The notes under the pieces are model-generated. The model was not told the DNA's origin. It was given only the letters and a program-made list of their open reading frames with translations, and searched no databases. The position numbers were made by a program, and so were the translations under genes. A DNA stretch of 28,644 nt from Chromera velia (Eukaryota; Sar; Chromeraceae), in the NCBI GenBank assembly GCA_018398765.1, contig JAHBMJ010001049.1:7566-36209 (forward strand), given 5' to 3'. Shown in pieces: positions 8,848 through 19,330 of this stretch. Every line of letters begins with the position of its first letter. The first letter of the stretch is position 1.

Positions 8848-9786
8848 TCAATTTCCTAGAATCTCCATTATAGGCTCTGCAAAAGTCAGGAGTAAATTCG
8901 GTCCTAGACGGATGAGGTTAGTGGCGATGTTCATGACTTCTACTGTGGTGACTCCAGCTTTGACGTCTACTACTTGATCTGGGATGGCAAGTCCTGGAAA
9001 CCCCCTCGGGTAATTTTTTCTCAAAATAACCGTCTCCACCCCTTCCGTCCCCTCAACCTGCATCCGCACAAGAGCCTTCGCTCTTTTGAGGACTTTCGTG
9101 CACGTGAAGGCGGAGACACGCATCGGTTTCCTCCCATTCTCATACCAAACCTCGAAGGAGGGGAGGTCCGCAACGTCTAGACGGTCTTCACGGTAGTGGT
9201 ACTGTACTACTGGGTCCAACAGCTTCAAAAAGTCTTGCCCCAAGACTATTTTGTACCCCAAATCTTCTGTGACGGTCAGGTGGTGTGGGAATACTTTCTT
9301 CGGCAGGGAAGAGTGAGAAAACTTGGCCGTAATCTCCCCCACCACCAATACGCCTGTCTGTCCCACTGCGGACAGACCCACCGTAGGCCTGTCGACATCT
9401 GCATCAGTATGTAAGGTCGTATTCACATCAATGAACAAAGTTTCCACTCCTGTGTCAATAAGGACAGACACAGGCTTACCAATTTGAAACAGCAACATTG
9501 TCACGAAAGGCCTGGGACCGACCTTTACTGCTGTCATCTCTGCCTCCATTTTCTCTGAATTCGTTTGTTCAAAGTCGGTCTGTCTGTCTGCATGCTCTGC
9601 CGGAGAAGGGAAGGACATAGGCGACTGAGAAACCTGCGACTTCGGGGCTCTTCCTTTCTCATTGTTGTCCTCTCGCTCACAGTCTACATATTTTGTTTCT
9701 ACACGCACACACGGGGGAATCGGGAGAGGACGAAGCTTCGCAAACTGCTGGGTGGACTGGGGAACCTCTACGCCAATCCACCCGGG
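8848..9786 (-). CDS. Retrotransposon aspartic protease region
   Basis: Retropepsins cleave the Gag-Pol polyprotein. The frame opens directly after a TGA with CCC-GGG at 9786 and runs to TGA 8848-8850. A linker rich in polar residues precedes the protease. The catalytic motif is V-L-I-D-T-G-V-E, flanked by hydrophobic strands, and the second family motif appears as K-I-V-L-G-Q-D-F-L. The active dimer needs only one such Asp per subunit, and it is intact here. The frame is -1 relative to gag. The C-terminal end is where the polyprotein meets the second foreign segment, so the stop may not be original. Confidence 0.88.
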   Translation of the reverse strand, partial: PGWIGVEVPQSTQQFAKLRPLPIPPCVRVETKYVDCEREDNNEKGRAPKSQVSQSPMSFPSPAEHADRQTDFEQTNSEKMEAEMTAVKVGPRPFVTMLLFQIGKPVSVLIDTGVETLFIDVNTTLHTDADVDRPTVGLSAVGQTGVLVVGEITAKFSHSSLPKKVFPHHLTVTEDLGYKIVLGQDFLKLLDPVVQYHYREDRLDVADLPSFEVWYENGRKPMRVSAFTCTKVLKRAKALVRMQVEGTEGVETVILRKNYPRGFPGLAIPDQVVDVKAGVTTVEVMNIATNLIRLGPNLLLTFAEPIMEILGN

Positions 9787-10883
9787 TCATTTCCCTGCCC
9801 AAGATAATTGAAGGCCTTGTGGCCAGGCTGGTTGCAAGTGTAGCAACGGGGGGGACCGTTGTTGAAACCGTTGTTGCCTCCATACTGTTGGTAGTGGCCT
9901 CCTCTTCCTCTCATGCCTCCATGTCCCCCTCTGAAGTAGCTAATAGTATTGAAGCCACCTTGACCGTACGCGCCGAATGTATGGCCTCCGTGCATGGAAG
10001 ACGGGTAGACGGGGTAATAGCCGAAGCCACCCCTACTGTGACCGCACCCCCGGTTGGTGAATCCCCCATGGCCACGGCCGCGACCTCTCAGAGCCGTGAT
10101 CTGAGTAGCTTGCTGATCGAGCCGTTTCCGCAACTCGGCTAGTTCATCTCTCTCGTCTCCCTGTTGCACCCCCGCAATTCGAGCCCTTGCTTTCTTCTAT
10201 TGCTTGGCATGGAGGTACCCGACTCTCCTCTTCAATTGGTCCCAATCGGTATAGATCTGTTCTATCTCCAGCTCTTCTCTCAGCTCGGGATAAAGTGCGT
10301 TGATAAAGGAACTGATTCTGTCATTCCTTCTTCTGTTTGGATTTGCCTGGATGTAGAATCTGATATTGACGAAGCGTTCAACGAATTTGTCATAGTTATC
10401 TCCGAGGTTCAGCCGCACGTCAGCCATGTTGTAGACAGCGTACGCTTGTGTCACACCGGTGCTTCCATGCACTTCCAGGAACAAGGTGTCAACCTCGTCT
10501 GAAGTTGTGGCGGAAGCGGAGTTTTCATTCCACCACAGGATAAGGTCAGGATCTTCAAAGTGACCTACCAGCAACAGTTTCTTCTCATTCACATTTAGGT
10601 TTCCCACATCTGCCTTTGCCTTAAAGGTGGCATACCAGACCTGTCCGTTTGTTTTTCCTGGGATGAAGACCATAGTCACTCGCTTGACCTTCCTAATCTG
10701 TTTGAGCTTGTCAAATCTGACTGCATCCCCCATGTCTGCTTGCTGCTGCTGTAGCTTAGAATCTGGATTGGATGGGACTGAGTCTGATTTGCTGGAGGAA
10801 TCTCGGATACTATGGGTGGGCAAGAACAGAGAGCCGACAGACGGAACAGAACTAAAGTTGAGAGATTCTGTCCAAGGATGCAC
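9768..10883 (-). pseudogene. Gag polyprotein with in-frame TAG
   Basis: Gag forms the particle and packages RNA. The first part (10200-10883) holds a capsid-like segment with W-Y-A-T-F-K-A, D-P-D-L-I-L-W-W and L-G-D-N-Y-D-K-F-V-E-R-F. A likely ATG is at 10731-10733, but the frame is open from 10883. TAG at 10197-10199 interrupts it, and the same frame then continues with a Gly/Arg/Tyr-rich nucleocapsid segment and a zinc knuckle reading C-Y-T-C-N-Q-P-G-H-K-A-F-N-Y. The last Cys of the C-x2-C-x4-H-x4-C pattern is replaced by Tyr. The frame ends at TAG 9768-9770. The context of the inner stop is CAA-TAG-AAG, so readthrough is possible, but decay is the simpler explanation. Confidence 0.85.
9780..9786 (-). 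promoter_or_regulatory. Candidate -1 frameshift heptamer between gag and protease
   Basis: On the minus strand the bases read C-CCG-GGT in gag phase, which fits the X-XXY-YYZ slippery pattern. The protease frame is -1 to gag and opens at exactly this point, right after a TGA, while gag ends four codons later at TAG 9768-9770. GGG in the second position is not among the efficient known sites, so this is suggestive only. Confidence 0.4.
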
Positions 10884-10977
10884 AGAGGGGATCGATGATG
10901 GAGAACTCTCCTCCGCTTTTGACAGCCTGTACCCCGACCCGCTCCTTGTGGAAATTTTGTCTTCCCCGGTCGCAACC

Positions 10978-10994
10978 AGAAGCTCTGCTGACCA
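10978..10994 (-). other. Primer binding site
   Basis: One base inside the upstream LTR the minus strand reads TGGTCAGCAGAGCTTC. TGG is complementary to the CCA end of a tRNA. It resembles the common initiator-Met type (TGGTATCAGAGC) with small changes. The tRNA identity is inference. Confidence 0.65.
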
Positions 10995-10995
10995 A

Positions 10996-11253
10996 TGTTC
11001 TAGTTTAAGCTCTCTAGAACTTAAGAATCAACTCATACACACAAGTTCTACATATAGAGAATCTGTCAGACATACAAGAGCCTTCTCTATCGATCAAGAA
11101 AGACTTGGTCCTTCTAACAGGCTCAATCAATCTGTATTGCAAAGGCTGAGATACAGATATGCATACCTTTGTATTACAGTGTGTATTTAATGCTATTAAT
11201 TTTCTGTATTACTCTAAGGACCAAATCGAGACTAGGTCCAAAGGTCCGTAACA
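10996..11253 (-). repeat. 5' LTR of the gypsy element
   Basis: Matches 415-672 with about 17 differences in 258 bases, about 14 of them transitions. It should contain the element promoter. Confidence 0.95.
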
Positions 11254-11258
11254 CCAGA
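11254..11258. repeat. 5-bp target site duplication, right copy
   Basis: CCAGA, identical to 410-414. Confidence 0.9.
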
Positions 11259-11941
11259 TATAATGCATCATTCAATCATTTTTTTCTTTCTTTTAAAAGC
11301 ACTAGGAAAAAAAAAAGAAATTAACTTTAAAAACTAAAAGATGAGCTAAAAGATGAAGGACATGCACTCTAGAGAGTTTGGTGACCGATTCACTATAACT
11401 ATGAGTGACTATTTTAAACCAGCTAGTTTTCTAGTTAATTTTAGTTAATTTTTAGTTATAAGTTGTTCATCCGGGATTATTTGGGACCCCTGATATTCCC
11501 CCTTCACCGGGGCCACGGCATGCTCCCCAGGAGCATCAAGAGTATATATATAGCTAGGCCGGTAGGTACTATAGCTAGCTCGCATTAGCTCGCGGCCGGC
11601 CGGTGAGCGATTGGTTAATTGGAGCAGGAAGACTCTTCAGGGCACTTACGTAGCTAGCGGGGTGTGTGTCACTGATCGAAATGCATTTTCTTATTTTCGT
11701 CGTGTCTCTCAACTGCACCATGGAGGTTCATTGGAAGTCGACTTCAATGTTCTGGTCACGGCTTGAACTGTCGGACGGTTATATTCAAATTTCTGTTCAT
11801 TTGCGCCGCAGATACTCCACATTTTACTGTAACTGGACACATAAATATACATACAGTCGGTGTGAATTTCACTGTCAAAGGAAGACAAGAAGAAACAGTT
11901 TTCAATTTCTCTTGCATGTCGAAATCAATCTGACAGCGAAG
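11259..11941. other. Intergenic region upstream of gene A
   Basis: AT-rich up to about 11470, then a GC-rich stretch with short palindromes (CTAGCTAG, CGGCCGGCCGG) near 11550-11600. No separate gene is seen. The gene A frame is open back to 11666, so a start as early as the ATG at 11681 cannot be excluded. Confidence 0.5.
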
Positions 11942-13330
11942 ATGAAGTGCTCCCTGTCCGTGCTGCCTTTTCTCGTGTTTGTGTTCTCGATCCAAGGCTC
12001 TTCAACAACGGACTCGGAGCCTTTGCCAGAGTGGAAGGGGACGACGATTGACGACCTGCGCGCGGAGTATGGCAACATTTTCAAAAAGATGAACAGAAAC
12101 GCAGCAAGCCACCTCTGGAGCTCTTTTATTCTCGACCGAGCCTTTCAGATGCCTGCAGAAAGGGTGGAGCATCTGTTCACTGGCTTTTGTGCAGGTCAGC
12201 GTGCTGCAGCGAAGCCCTCCTGCGGTCACACGGATCCATGACCTGCCCATGTGTTTTGAAGGCATGTGTCGTTAAAAATAAATACACATTTCGGCATCTG
12301 CGGTTACATCACTTTGAAATGGTTGGAAGTGAAACTATGCACACGCCTGCTCGACTAAAAATAAGGTTCAAGAAAGTGAACGGTTGTGAATTTCTTTGCA
12401 GTGAGCGGGAGCCCTGTTCGCCCTCGCGACCACAACAGATACGGATTGAATTTAGAGACGGTCACTGGAAGGAGGCGCTTCGGTTTCATGCACTACTGCT
12501 GCTGGCCCTGCGTCTGTGACACTCAGGTCAGTATGTCTCAAAAGGGAGTTTTGCGTTGAGTGCGGCAGATGGCTGTTTCTGTTTTTATAGGACTTCTCTG
12601 TCGAACAGCTTGCTTTCTCGAACGCAGAAAGACAAGTGCAGCTCCATGCCCGTACTGTGTTCGCATTTTTTCATTCGTTCGTTCTTTCACCATTGTGTGC
12701 ATTCATCCATTCATTGAACCACTCGTCCTTCCGTTCATTCATTCGTCCATCTTCTCGACCTGCAATCGTTTTCGCTCTCAACGTGTAAGCTGCCACTGCC
12801 CCATTCCTCTCTTGCAGGACTTCATCAAGGTGGACTCGAAGACGATCACAACAGCGGACGGAGAGAAACAGTATTGGTTTGCTGTGATTGGAAACCCTTG
12901 CGACGTTCCAGGTTCTCTCGACACTCCCTTCAACCAGCGAGGCGTGCCCTACACCCTCCGAAAGGTCGCTCCCGAATTGGAGTGTACTCCCGAGGGAAAG
13001 CTGAAAGGAGCCACGCTGTCTGATGGAGGGTACGTGATCATCTCCATGTTTTTCGACTCCAGACCGACAGATGACGAACAGACGCCCCCACCGGCCCTGC
13101 AGGAAGGGGGACCCCGGCCCGGCCGTCTGAGCACACACGGCCCGTTTGTATTCCAACACGAAGGAGAGTATGAGCCCATGTGCACAGAGAGGGCGCAGTA
13201 TGGGTACCAGAGCGGGATGGGGGAGATCTTCCGACAGGCAGCTTCTGTGGCACCTGTAGGAATACAGAAGCAGGGCTGCAAGATCTCTCCAGATACCCAG
13301 GGGGATGTGGTGACTGTGTGTGAAGAATGA
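11942..13330 (+). CDS. Gene A: secreted Cys-rich protein, three exons
   Basis: Proposed exons are 11942-12194, 12402-12526 and 12818-13330. All have GT donors (GTCAGC, GTCAGT) and TTTGCAG/CTTGCAG acceptors, and the codon phases agree, giving 296 residues. The N terminus MKCSLSVLPFLVFVFS is a typical signal peptide, so the protein should enter the secretory pathway. Exon 2 encodes a striking cluster at residues 114-126, M-H-Y-C-C-W-P-C-V-C-D-T-Q, with vicinal Cys117-118 and Cys121/123. Exon 3 begins D-F-I-K-V-D and holds spaced cysteines (N-P-C-D, L-E-C-T, P-M-C-T, Q-G-C-K, T-V-C-E-E end), which suits disulfides or metal binding. I do not recognise the family. The ATG at 11942 is preferred for its signal peptide, but an in-frame ATG at 11681 also starts hydrophobically. 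Exon calls by splice motif only. Confidence 0.82.
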
Positions 13331-15198
13331 ACAAGGGGGAAATGGCAACAGATATTCGTGTCGAGGCGGCAAGATGGTAGCGTGCAACACAAGATCAGGA
13401 GCCTGCAGGTCGAAATAGATTTCTGCCAGGGAGTTTGATGAGGTCTCCTACGCCAGAGTGTCTGTCAAATTTTCTGAGTAGATCTCTTTTTCTTGAGGAA
13501 ACGATTGAGCAAAGGAGCAGGACTGTATGAGCGGGAACCGGAAGAATCGAAACACGGTGAATGTTTGCATGCATTTGGTGCATTCACGCAGCAGTGAAGA
13601 GGCCAGACTGTCCAGCTCTAAAAAAAGCCTCTGGAAAAGGTGTTTGAGTTCCAGAGTTGAGTAGTGGATTCAGCCAGTGTGTTACATCATGGGGCCTCAG
13701 GAGCAAGCAGGCAGAAGTCTCATGAGAGGATCCTGCATGCATGCAGTCAAAAAAGGTGTCAACGGGGTAAAAACATTGAAGAAAATGTTCATTGAGAGAC
13801 AAAGTACCAGAGGGAAAGGCATGATTCAACGAAGGTCGGCTTCAGCGGATGAAGTCATTCAACCAGGAAAAGGAATTCCATGTACACCTTTTTGTACACA
13901 GCCTCATCTTCAGTGAGTCGGCCTGGCAATTGAATCGTCCATGAGGCCTCTCTCTGACCGGCACGAAGCGTTTCTTCGATTCAGTGTGAGGTCACAGCAT
14001 TGCATTGAATTGATGGTGCAAGCACACACTTTGACACAGCTTTTTAAGCCTGCTTTGTTGTAGTTTGTTGTAGTAAGATCTGGTAAATGAATGATGGGTG
14101 TAAGAAGGAGGACAGAAGTCGGATATCGCAGAGGAATTTGATCAAGCGGTGGAACGCAGTGCAGTGAAGTTCTTTCAAGTTGGCCAGTGCATTCAACGCA
14201 GAATTTGCTATGATTCGACGAAAGACGATCTATCAGTGACACCTTCAGACAAATTTTTGAAAACGATGCCCATGCAGTGCACAATGAATGACAACGTGAT
14301 ACAGTGTATATGCTCCCTGTGTGCATATTGTATAATATGTATTAAAATATGTTTGTTTTCAAAATTTAAACGTCTGTGTATATTTAATTTACTTTTTGAA
14401 ATGAATTATTTGTATATTGTTTAGCTAATTTTTCTTAATTTTTATTTTCTTTTGCAATTGTATATATTTATTTGTCTAAAATTTATAGTTTTTAGAAACA
14501 ATTTTAGATCGTTTTTGGTATTGTTGCAGATGTGTTACACTGCAGATGAAAAGGAAGATGTGGAAGAGGAAGGGGTAGAATCCTGGTAGATGACGAAATA
14601 GAGGAATGAAGAGGAAGAAAGATCAAGAAGAAAAGAAGGAGTACAAAAATAACTTGGAAGGGGAGTGAAGAGGTAAATTCTCCCTGAAACGGGAAAAAAA
14701 AGGGAGAAAAACCGAGAAAAACTACGAAAAACTCTGAGGATGGCCAGGGTACATGGCGTATATAGCTATTTTGGGGTAACTAAGGTAACTAAGACAAAGA
14801 CTATGCATGTTAACATTTTATATATAATTAAAAAAAAAAAATGAGATGCGGATTTTTTTTTTAGGGCCTCCCAAACTCAGTCTGCCCTCCGAGCCGATTT
14901 TCGCTTATACAAATTTTCAGCAAATTAAGGTCAGAACACGTCCTGCATGTAATACGCGGCCGGACCTGTACATGCATGCATAGCTAGAGCTTCATAGATT
15001 TCAGCAAAACCGCTCTCTCCCACATACACTTTTGAAATCACGTCTGCCACAACAACCCACGCCGCTACTTCCACTCTGTGTGTGGAAAAGTTCAGGAGGC
15101 TTTGCTTTTTTTTCACGCCTCCCCGTTTCTGCATAGTAACTTTGATTGATTTGTACATGCGTTTATAGAAACAACAAAACTGATTGAGCAAGGGAGAA
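13331..15198. other. Intergenic region between genes A and B
   Basis: Probably includes the 3' UTR of gene A and the promoter of gene B. From about 14300 to 14530 it is very AT-rich, and 14540-14740 is purine-rich. No reading frame here looks coding, and no RNA gene was recognised. Confidence 0.5.
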
Positions 15199-17447
15199 AT
15201 GACGGCAAAGGGGGCTTCCCGCCAGGTGCCTCAGAAGGCGGCAGCGACGAAGAAAAAACCTGCGTACAATCTACTCTTCTCATGGAGCTTCCTGGCTCAG
15301 ACAATTCTCTGCACATCTGCAGTTGCGGCTGCTCTCTTTTTCGCCCAGAGGTTTCGTGCTTCAAGAGAGGTTTTCGAGTCCGTATATGACTGGGTGATCG
15401 ACAATCTGATCTCGAAGGCGAACGAAATGGCGTGGTGGTCCCTTATCGCTCTACTTTCCTCGAGTTGCTGTGCGTTCCAGCTGATTCTCAATCTCTTCAG
15501 CATTGGGTGTGCGGGGTTCAACACAGTGCTCGGTCCCGTCAGACCGGTGTTCCTGTCTCTAACCTTCTGTTTGCAAGTTTGGATGTGGGTGTCTTTAGAA
15601 AGGGACCACCAATATCCTCAGGCAGTGGCATCGACTGTGCTGACTGCCTTTTTGACCTTCCTCCCGGAAGTGCTGTTCCTCTTTCAGAACTGCAGAGGCT
15701 GGAGAAGGGGGAAGGAAAGGGAAGGTTTGGTACACATGCGCATGCGAATTGAAGGGATGGGCTGTGTAGCGTGTGTCGACGCAATTCATCGAGCCATCAT
15801 GGGAACTCAGCATGTAGCGTCTGTCCGTGTGCTTCTGGAGAAGGGAGAGGCGGAAGTGGAGGTCAAAAAAACACCCGAGAAGGCCCCAGAAAAAATTCTT
15901 CAAGAAGCATGTGACCGGGTGACGGCGTCAGGATTCCCCTCAGTCCCGTTTGAGGATTCCAAAGAGGCCATCGCAGCGTCAGAAGAAGAGTATCCAAAGC
16001 AGGGGTTAACAGAGCAACAGGAGGCAGGGAAAGATGACGTCCATTCTCCCCCGCCATCGGGGCTTCGACAACGAGGGACAAATCTGCGGTCCAAGGTGTT
16101 CGATAAGTCCTCATTTGGCGGGAGCGAAAAGGAAGGAGAGAAGAAAAAGGGACATTTTCAACAGAGAGAGAAGGGTGAAAGCCCCGGAACAGTCATAGGC
16201 AGATGGCTGGGTGATCTGGTGGCTGCCGTCTTTGCGGGCTTGCTGGGCAGCAGCTGTTGCGCCTTGCAGCTGGGCCTCAATTTTCTTTCTGCAATCGATG
16301 TTCTGCATGTCGGGTGTGCGGGGTTCAATAAGGTCCGTCTCGCGGTGTGCATTAGTCAGAGAAGGTGCCGGCGTAAACGAAAATTGCGCCTGTCTGGCTG
16401 CTGTCTTTTGCGCTGTGTTAATCCATTTTTCAGGTTCCATTCCGAGTCTTTCCGACTGTCTCTCTGTAGATTCTCTTCAGTGTCTTTATTGATTTGCATC
16501 CTTGCCCGTTCTTCCATCCTCTCTAGCTGTCGACACTTTTTCTCTTCGCGTGTCTGCCACTGATTGGACGTCTGCTCCCTCCATCGTCTGCTTGTTCGTT
16601 CTATGCCGCCAGAACGGTTCATCAATCGATAGAGGACGAGCTGAATTTTTGATGACGCAAAAAACTGTACACTCTTCAGGAGGTTCTAGGGTTACAGATC
16701 TCTCAATTTGGGGCCCGGGTAAATTTTGTGTCCTGACTCTTTGTTTACGTGCTCAGGTCTTGGGCCCCCTTCGGCCGACTCTTCGGTTCGTCATCTTCTG
16801 CTGGTTGTCCTTTCTCTGGTTTCGGGTCTTGACCTCAGGACAAAAAGAGGGACAGAGCGGAGCGAAACAAAAACGAAATTCAATCACGCGACTGACTGTG
16901 CGGACCCTTCTCACGCTGTTGCTTCTCTTCTTGCCCGAAGTCCTCCGGTCAGCATCCAAAGTCCTCGTGGTACTTTCTGCAGAGATGTTCCTCCATCCAT
17001 ACCCGCTTTTCTTCTGCGCCTCTGACCTCTTTCTGTATCTCGTCACATGAGGCGGGCCGCCATATCGCATGCAGACCTGCTTGCCTGAGGACAACTCTTT
17101 CCTGTCCTTGTGGTTGTCGATACTGTGACCGCAAGCACGCCCAGATACAGAAAGCAAACTTGACTAAGTATGCCCAGGCAGCCTTTCTGGCTGCCTCTCT
17201 CTGTTTCTTTTGAGAAAAGATGGGGAGATGTGTTGTAAATGCAAACCCGATGAATGTCATTGAGTGAATGATTGGGAATGTGCAGATACGGAGGCGGCCC
17301 TGCGATTGCCCCGCCGCCTGGAAACGCGCGTCGTCTGGTGTTCACTGTGGACAACATGGGCTGTGAGGCGTGTGAGTCTGCAGTCCGCCTGGAGATGGAG
17401 AGGTTTGATGGGGTCCTGCAGGCAGAGGTTGGTTAGTGCATTGATGG

Positions 17448-17490
<43 letters not shown>

Positions 17491-17844
17491 TGTGAGTGTG
17501 TGCGCGTGTGTTTGGAGGGAGCTGGGGGGGAGTTTTGGAAGGTTGGCGGGGAGACTGGTTGGGTTTGCGCGTGCGAGAAAGGATGGATGCTCAGTTGCAC
17601 GTTCATGTGTAGAGATGAGATTTGCTTCCATATTTTTCTGCACACTCAGTGACTTCGTGTGTGCCTCGGATCCTTCCTTTGTTCCCTTTTGTGTTGTTGG
17701 CTGCCTTCGTATATGCAGGTTGACTTCGAGACTGGGCGTGCAGAGCTTCTGGCGGCAGAGGACTGGGGATTCTCTGAGAGTGGCCTGGACGAGAGGCTCA
17801 GACTGAGGGGGTACGAACTCCACGAAGAAGGGTTCGTTAGTTAG
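15199..17844 (+). CDS. Gene B: tandem MerT-like/MerP-like (HMA) fusion, four exons
   Basis: Proposed exons are 15199-16332, 16757-16947, 17286-17427 and 17719-17844. Phases agree and the product is 530 residues. After an N-terminal membrane segment (about 25-50), unit 1 has a helix with S-S-S-C-C-A (Cys90-91), then S-I-G-C-A-G-F-N and L-G-P-V-R-P, further helices, and an HMA domain with G-M-G-C-V-A-C (Cys189, Cys192). A charged linker follows. Unit 2 repeats it: G-S-S-C-C-A (Cys353-354), V-G-C-A-G-F-N, L-G-P-L-R-P, F-L-P-E-V-L, then an HMA domain with N-M-G-C-E-A-C (Cys468, Cys471). In bacteria MerT has a Cys pair in its first helix and takes Hg(II) from MerP, whose GMxCxxC binds the ion. The similarity suggests soft-metal transport across a membrane. 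Substrate and compartment are unknown, and the exon 2-3 junction is the least certain. Confidence 0.8.
17451..17510. repeat. GT microsatellite in gene B intron 3
   Basis: A long GT run (also GAGTGTG units) lying 23 bases after the donor of the third intron, which splits the second HMA domain. Confidence 0.9.
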
Positions 17845-19330
17845 TTAGTTAGTGCCTTAAATAGGCGGGTTTTGTGGGCTGGAGAGGCTGATCGAGTTGT
17901 GGAATGATTGAATGAACGAGATCGATGTAGTTTCTTGATTGTGTCATAATTAAATCTCTGCATGTGCCTGCAGGTGGATGACGCGCAAAATGAAGTTTGA
18001 TGCAATGCACGGGAGTACCAGCATGAAATCAGCCCTTGGATTGATTGGCTGACCACGAACGGGCAGGCCAATTTGCAGAAGCCAGAAGAGAACCTTCAAC
18101 GTATGCATGTGGAAGAATCGTTTTCTGACACTTAGGGGTGAACAAAAGAATCGAACGATGCGACAAAGCTTTGTCGCACCGCACTGCTAAAAACTGAGTG
18201 GAGATTTGCAAGCGTACGAAGTGAAACGGAGTGCGGTGAAAAAAACGGTTTTATTGGAAGTGCAACGTGCAGTGGAGTTGCGAGAGTGCAGTGGAGTGCA
18301 GTACACGCAGTCAACAGCGCAGTGCAGTATCAGTGCAGTGCAGTGGCTTAGGCAGTGATCGAATAAAAGGTGTAGTGAATTCTGTTCACAGCGTACTGGC
18401 AGGGGAGTGTATGGATGGTAATCGCATGGCTTGCAAAAGATTGTTGCACCGCATATTGCATCATGGAATCCAGAATGGAATGTCATGGTACTCGTAGTAT
18501 CCGGTCCGCGGTGCTTGTTAGAGTGCTTATGTGTTCAAGCACGCTAAAACTATCTTTGAGTTAGTCTTTGAGGTGCTTTGAGTTATGTTAAAACTATACA
18601 CACTGGCATAATTTAGTTCAATTAATATCTTTTAAAAAAACTGAGTAACTTAAACTTAAAATAGTTAGTAGACTAGCTATACAAACTTCTAATAATTGGT
18701 TTTTAGCTAGGTTTTTAGCAATTATTTTTTAAACAACAGCCAGTAACATTTGTGGAATACTAGGTAACTAGGCGGAACACTTCAAATACGTGTACGTTAG
18801 ATCAAAACTCTAATTGTTTTAGAGGGATGGGCAACACATAGTAATTGTGTTAGCAACCGTAACAGTGATATAACACATAAACAAAACTTATGCCAGTGGG
18901 AACAATGTTTGTAGGACAGTCAAACAACGGTTCTTTCTATATTTTTTTAAATAAACAAAAAAAGAACCAATGATCCTAGCAATGATCTAGGTAAGAACAA
19001 ACAATCTTATCCTATTAAAAAAAAAATACGATAAAGGTTTTAATTTAGGCAAATTCGACATTTATTTTGTTTTTAACTAGGTATTTAAAAAATATTACTC
19101 CTAGTAAACTAGCTAGTAAAATAGCGAATCCAAATTAAAAATCGTAGTACGTTGTTCACTATAGAATATGGAAGTACCTAGGGAAGTACGGATGTTAGTA
19201 GACGTTAGCTTGAAATTCAAAAAAGTTAAATTTCAAAGAAAATGTTTTTATATCGCCGTGCATGGTTGAAAAAGTTCTGGAATGTAGACTGCCCTAGGAT
19301 TGAGTGCGATGAAATCAATCCGAGTCTCTT
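17845..19330. other. Intergenic region between genes B and C (3' ends converge)
   Basis: Lies between the 3' ends of two convergent genes. It includes a CAGTG-rich repeat patch (18267-18346) and an AT-rich block at 18540-19240. No coding sequence is supportable. Confidence 0.5.
18267..18346. repeat. Degenerate GTGCAGTG tandem repeat
   Basis: GTGCAGTG and GTGCAGTGGAGT-like units occur repeatedly with interruptions. Probably a decayed minisatellite. Confidence 0.6.

Larger units (their letters stand above)
415..11253 (-). mobile_element. Ty3/gypsy-type LTR retrotransposon with nested insertions
   Basis: The two 258-bp terminal repeats are in the same orientation, start TG and end CA on the minus strand, and are bounded by a perfect 5-bp target duplication. 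Read on the minus strand, the internal order is Gag with a CCHC-like knuckle, aspartic protease (DTG), reverse transcriptase (YVDD), RNase H, integrase (HHCC and DDE) and a chromodomain-like tail. RT before integrase places it in Ty3/gypsy (Metaviridae), and the tail suggests a chromovirus. The coding region is interrupted by in-frame TAG codons, frameshifts, a 3.57-kb DNA transposon and a second foreign segment, so this copy is not autonomous. By eye the LTRs differ at about 17 of 258 positions, mostly transitions, which means an old insertion. Confidence 0.95.

Noticed and set aside
12671-13390. A 239-codon minus-strand open frame
   Set aside because: Antisense shadow of gene A exon 3, which continues in phase from exons 1 and 2.
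16948-17050. Continuation of gene B exon 2 to the TGA at 17050
   Set aside because: Using the donor at 16948 (GTCAGC, as in gene A) restores the spacing of the first repeat unit and leads in phase into the second HMA domain.
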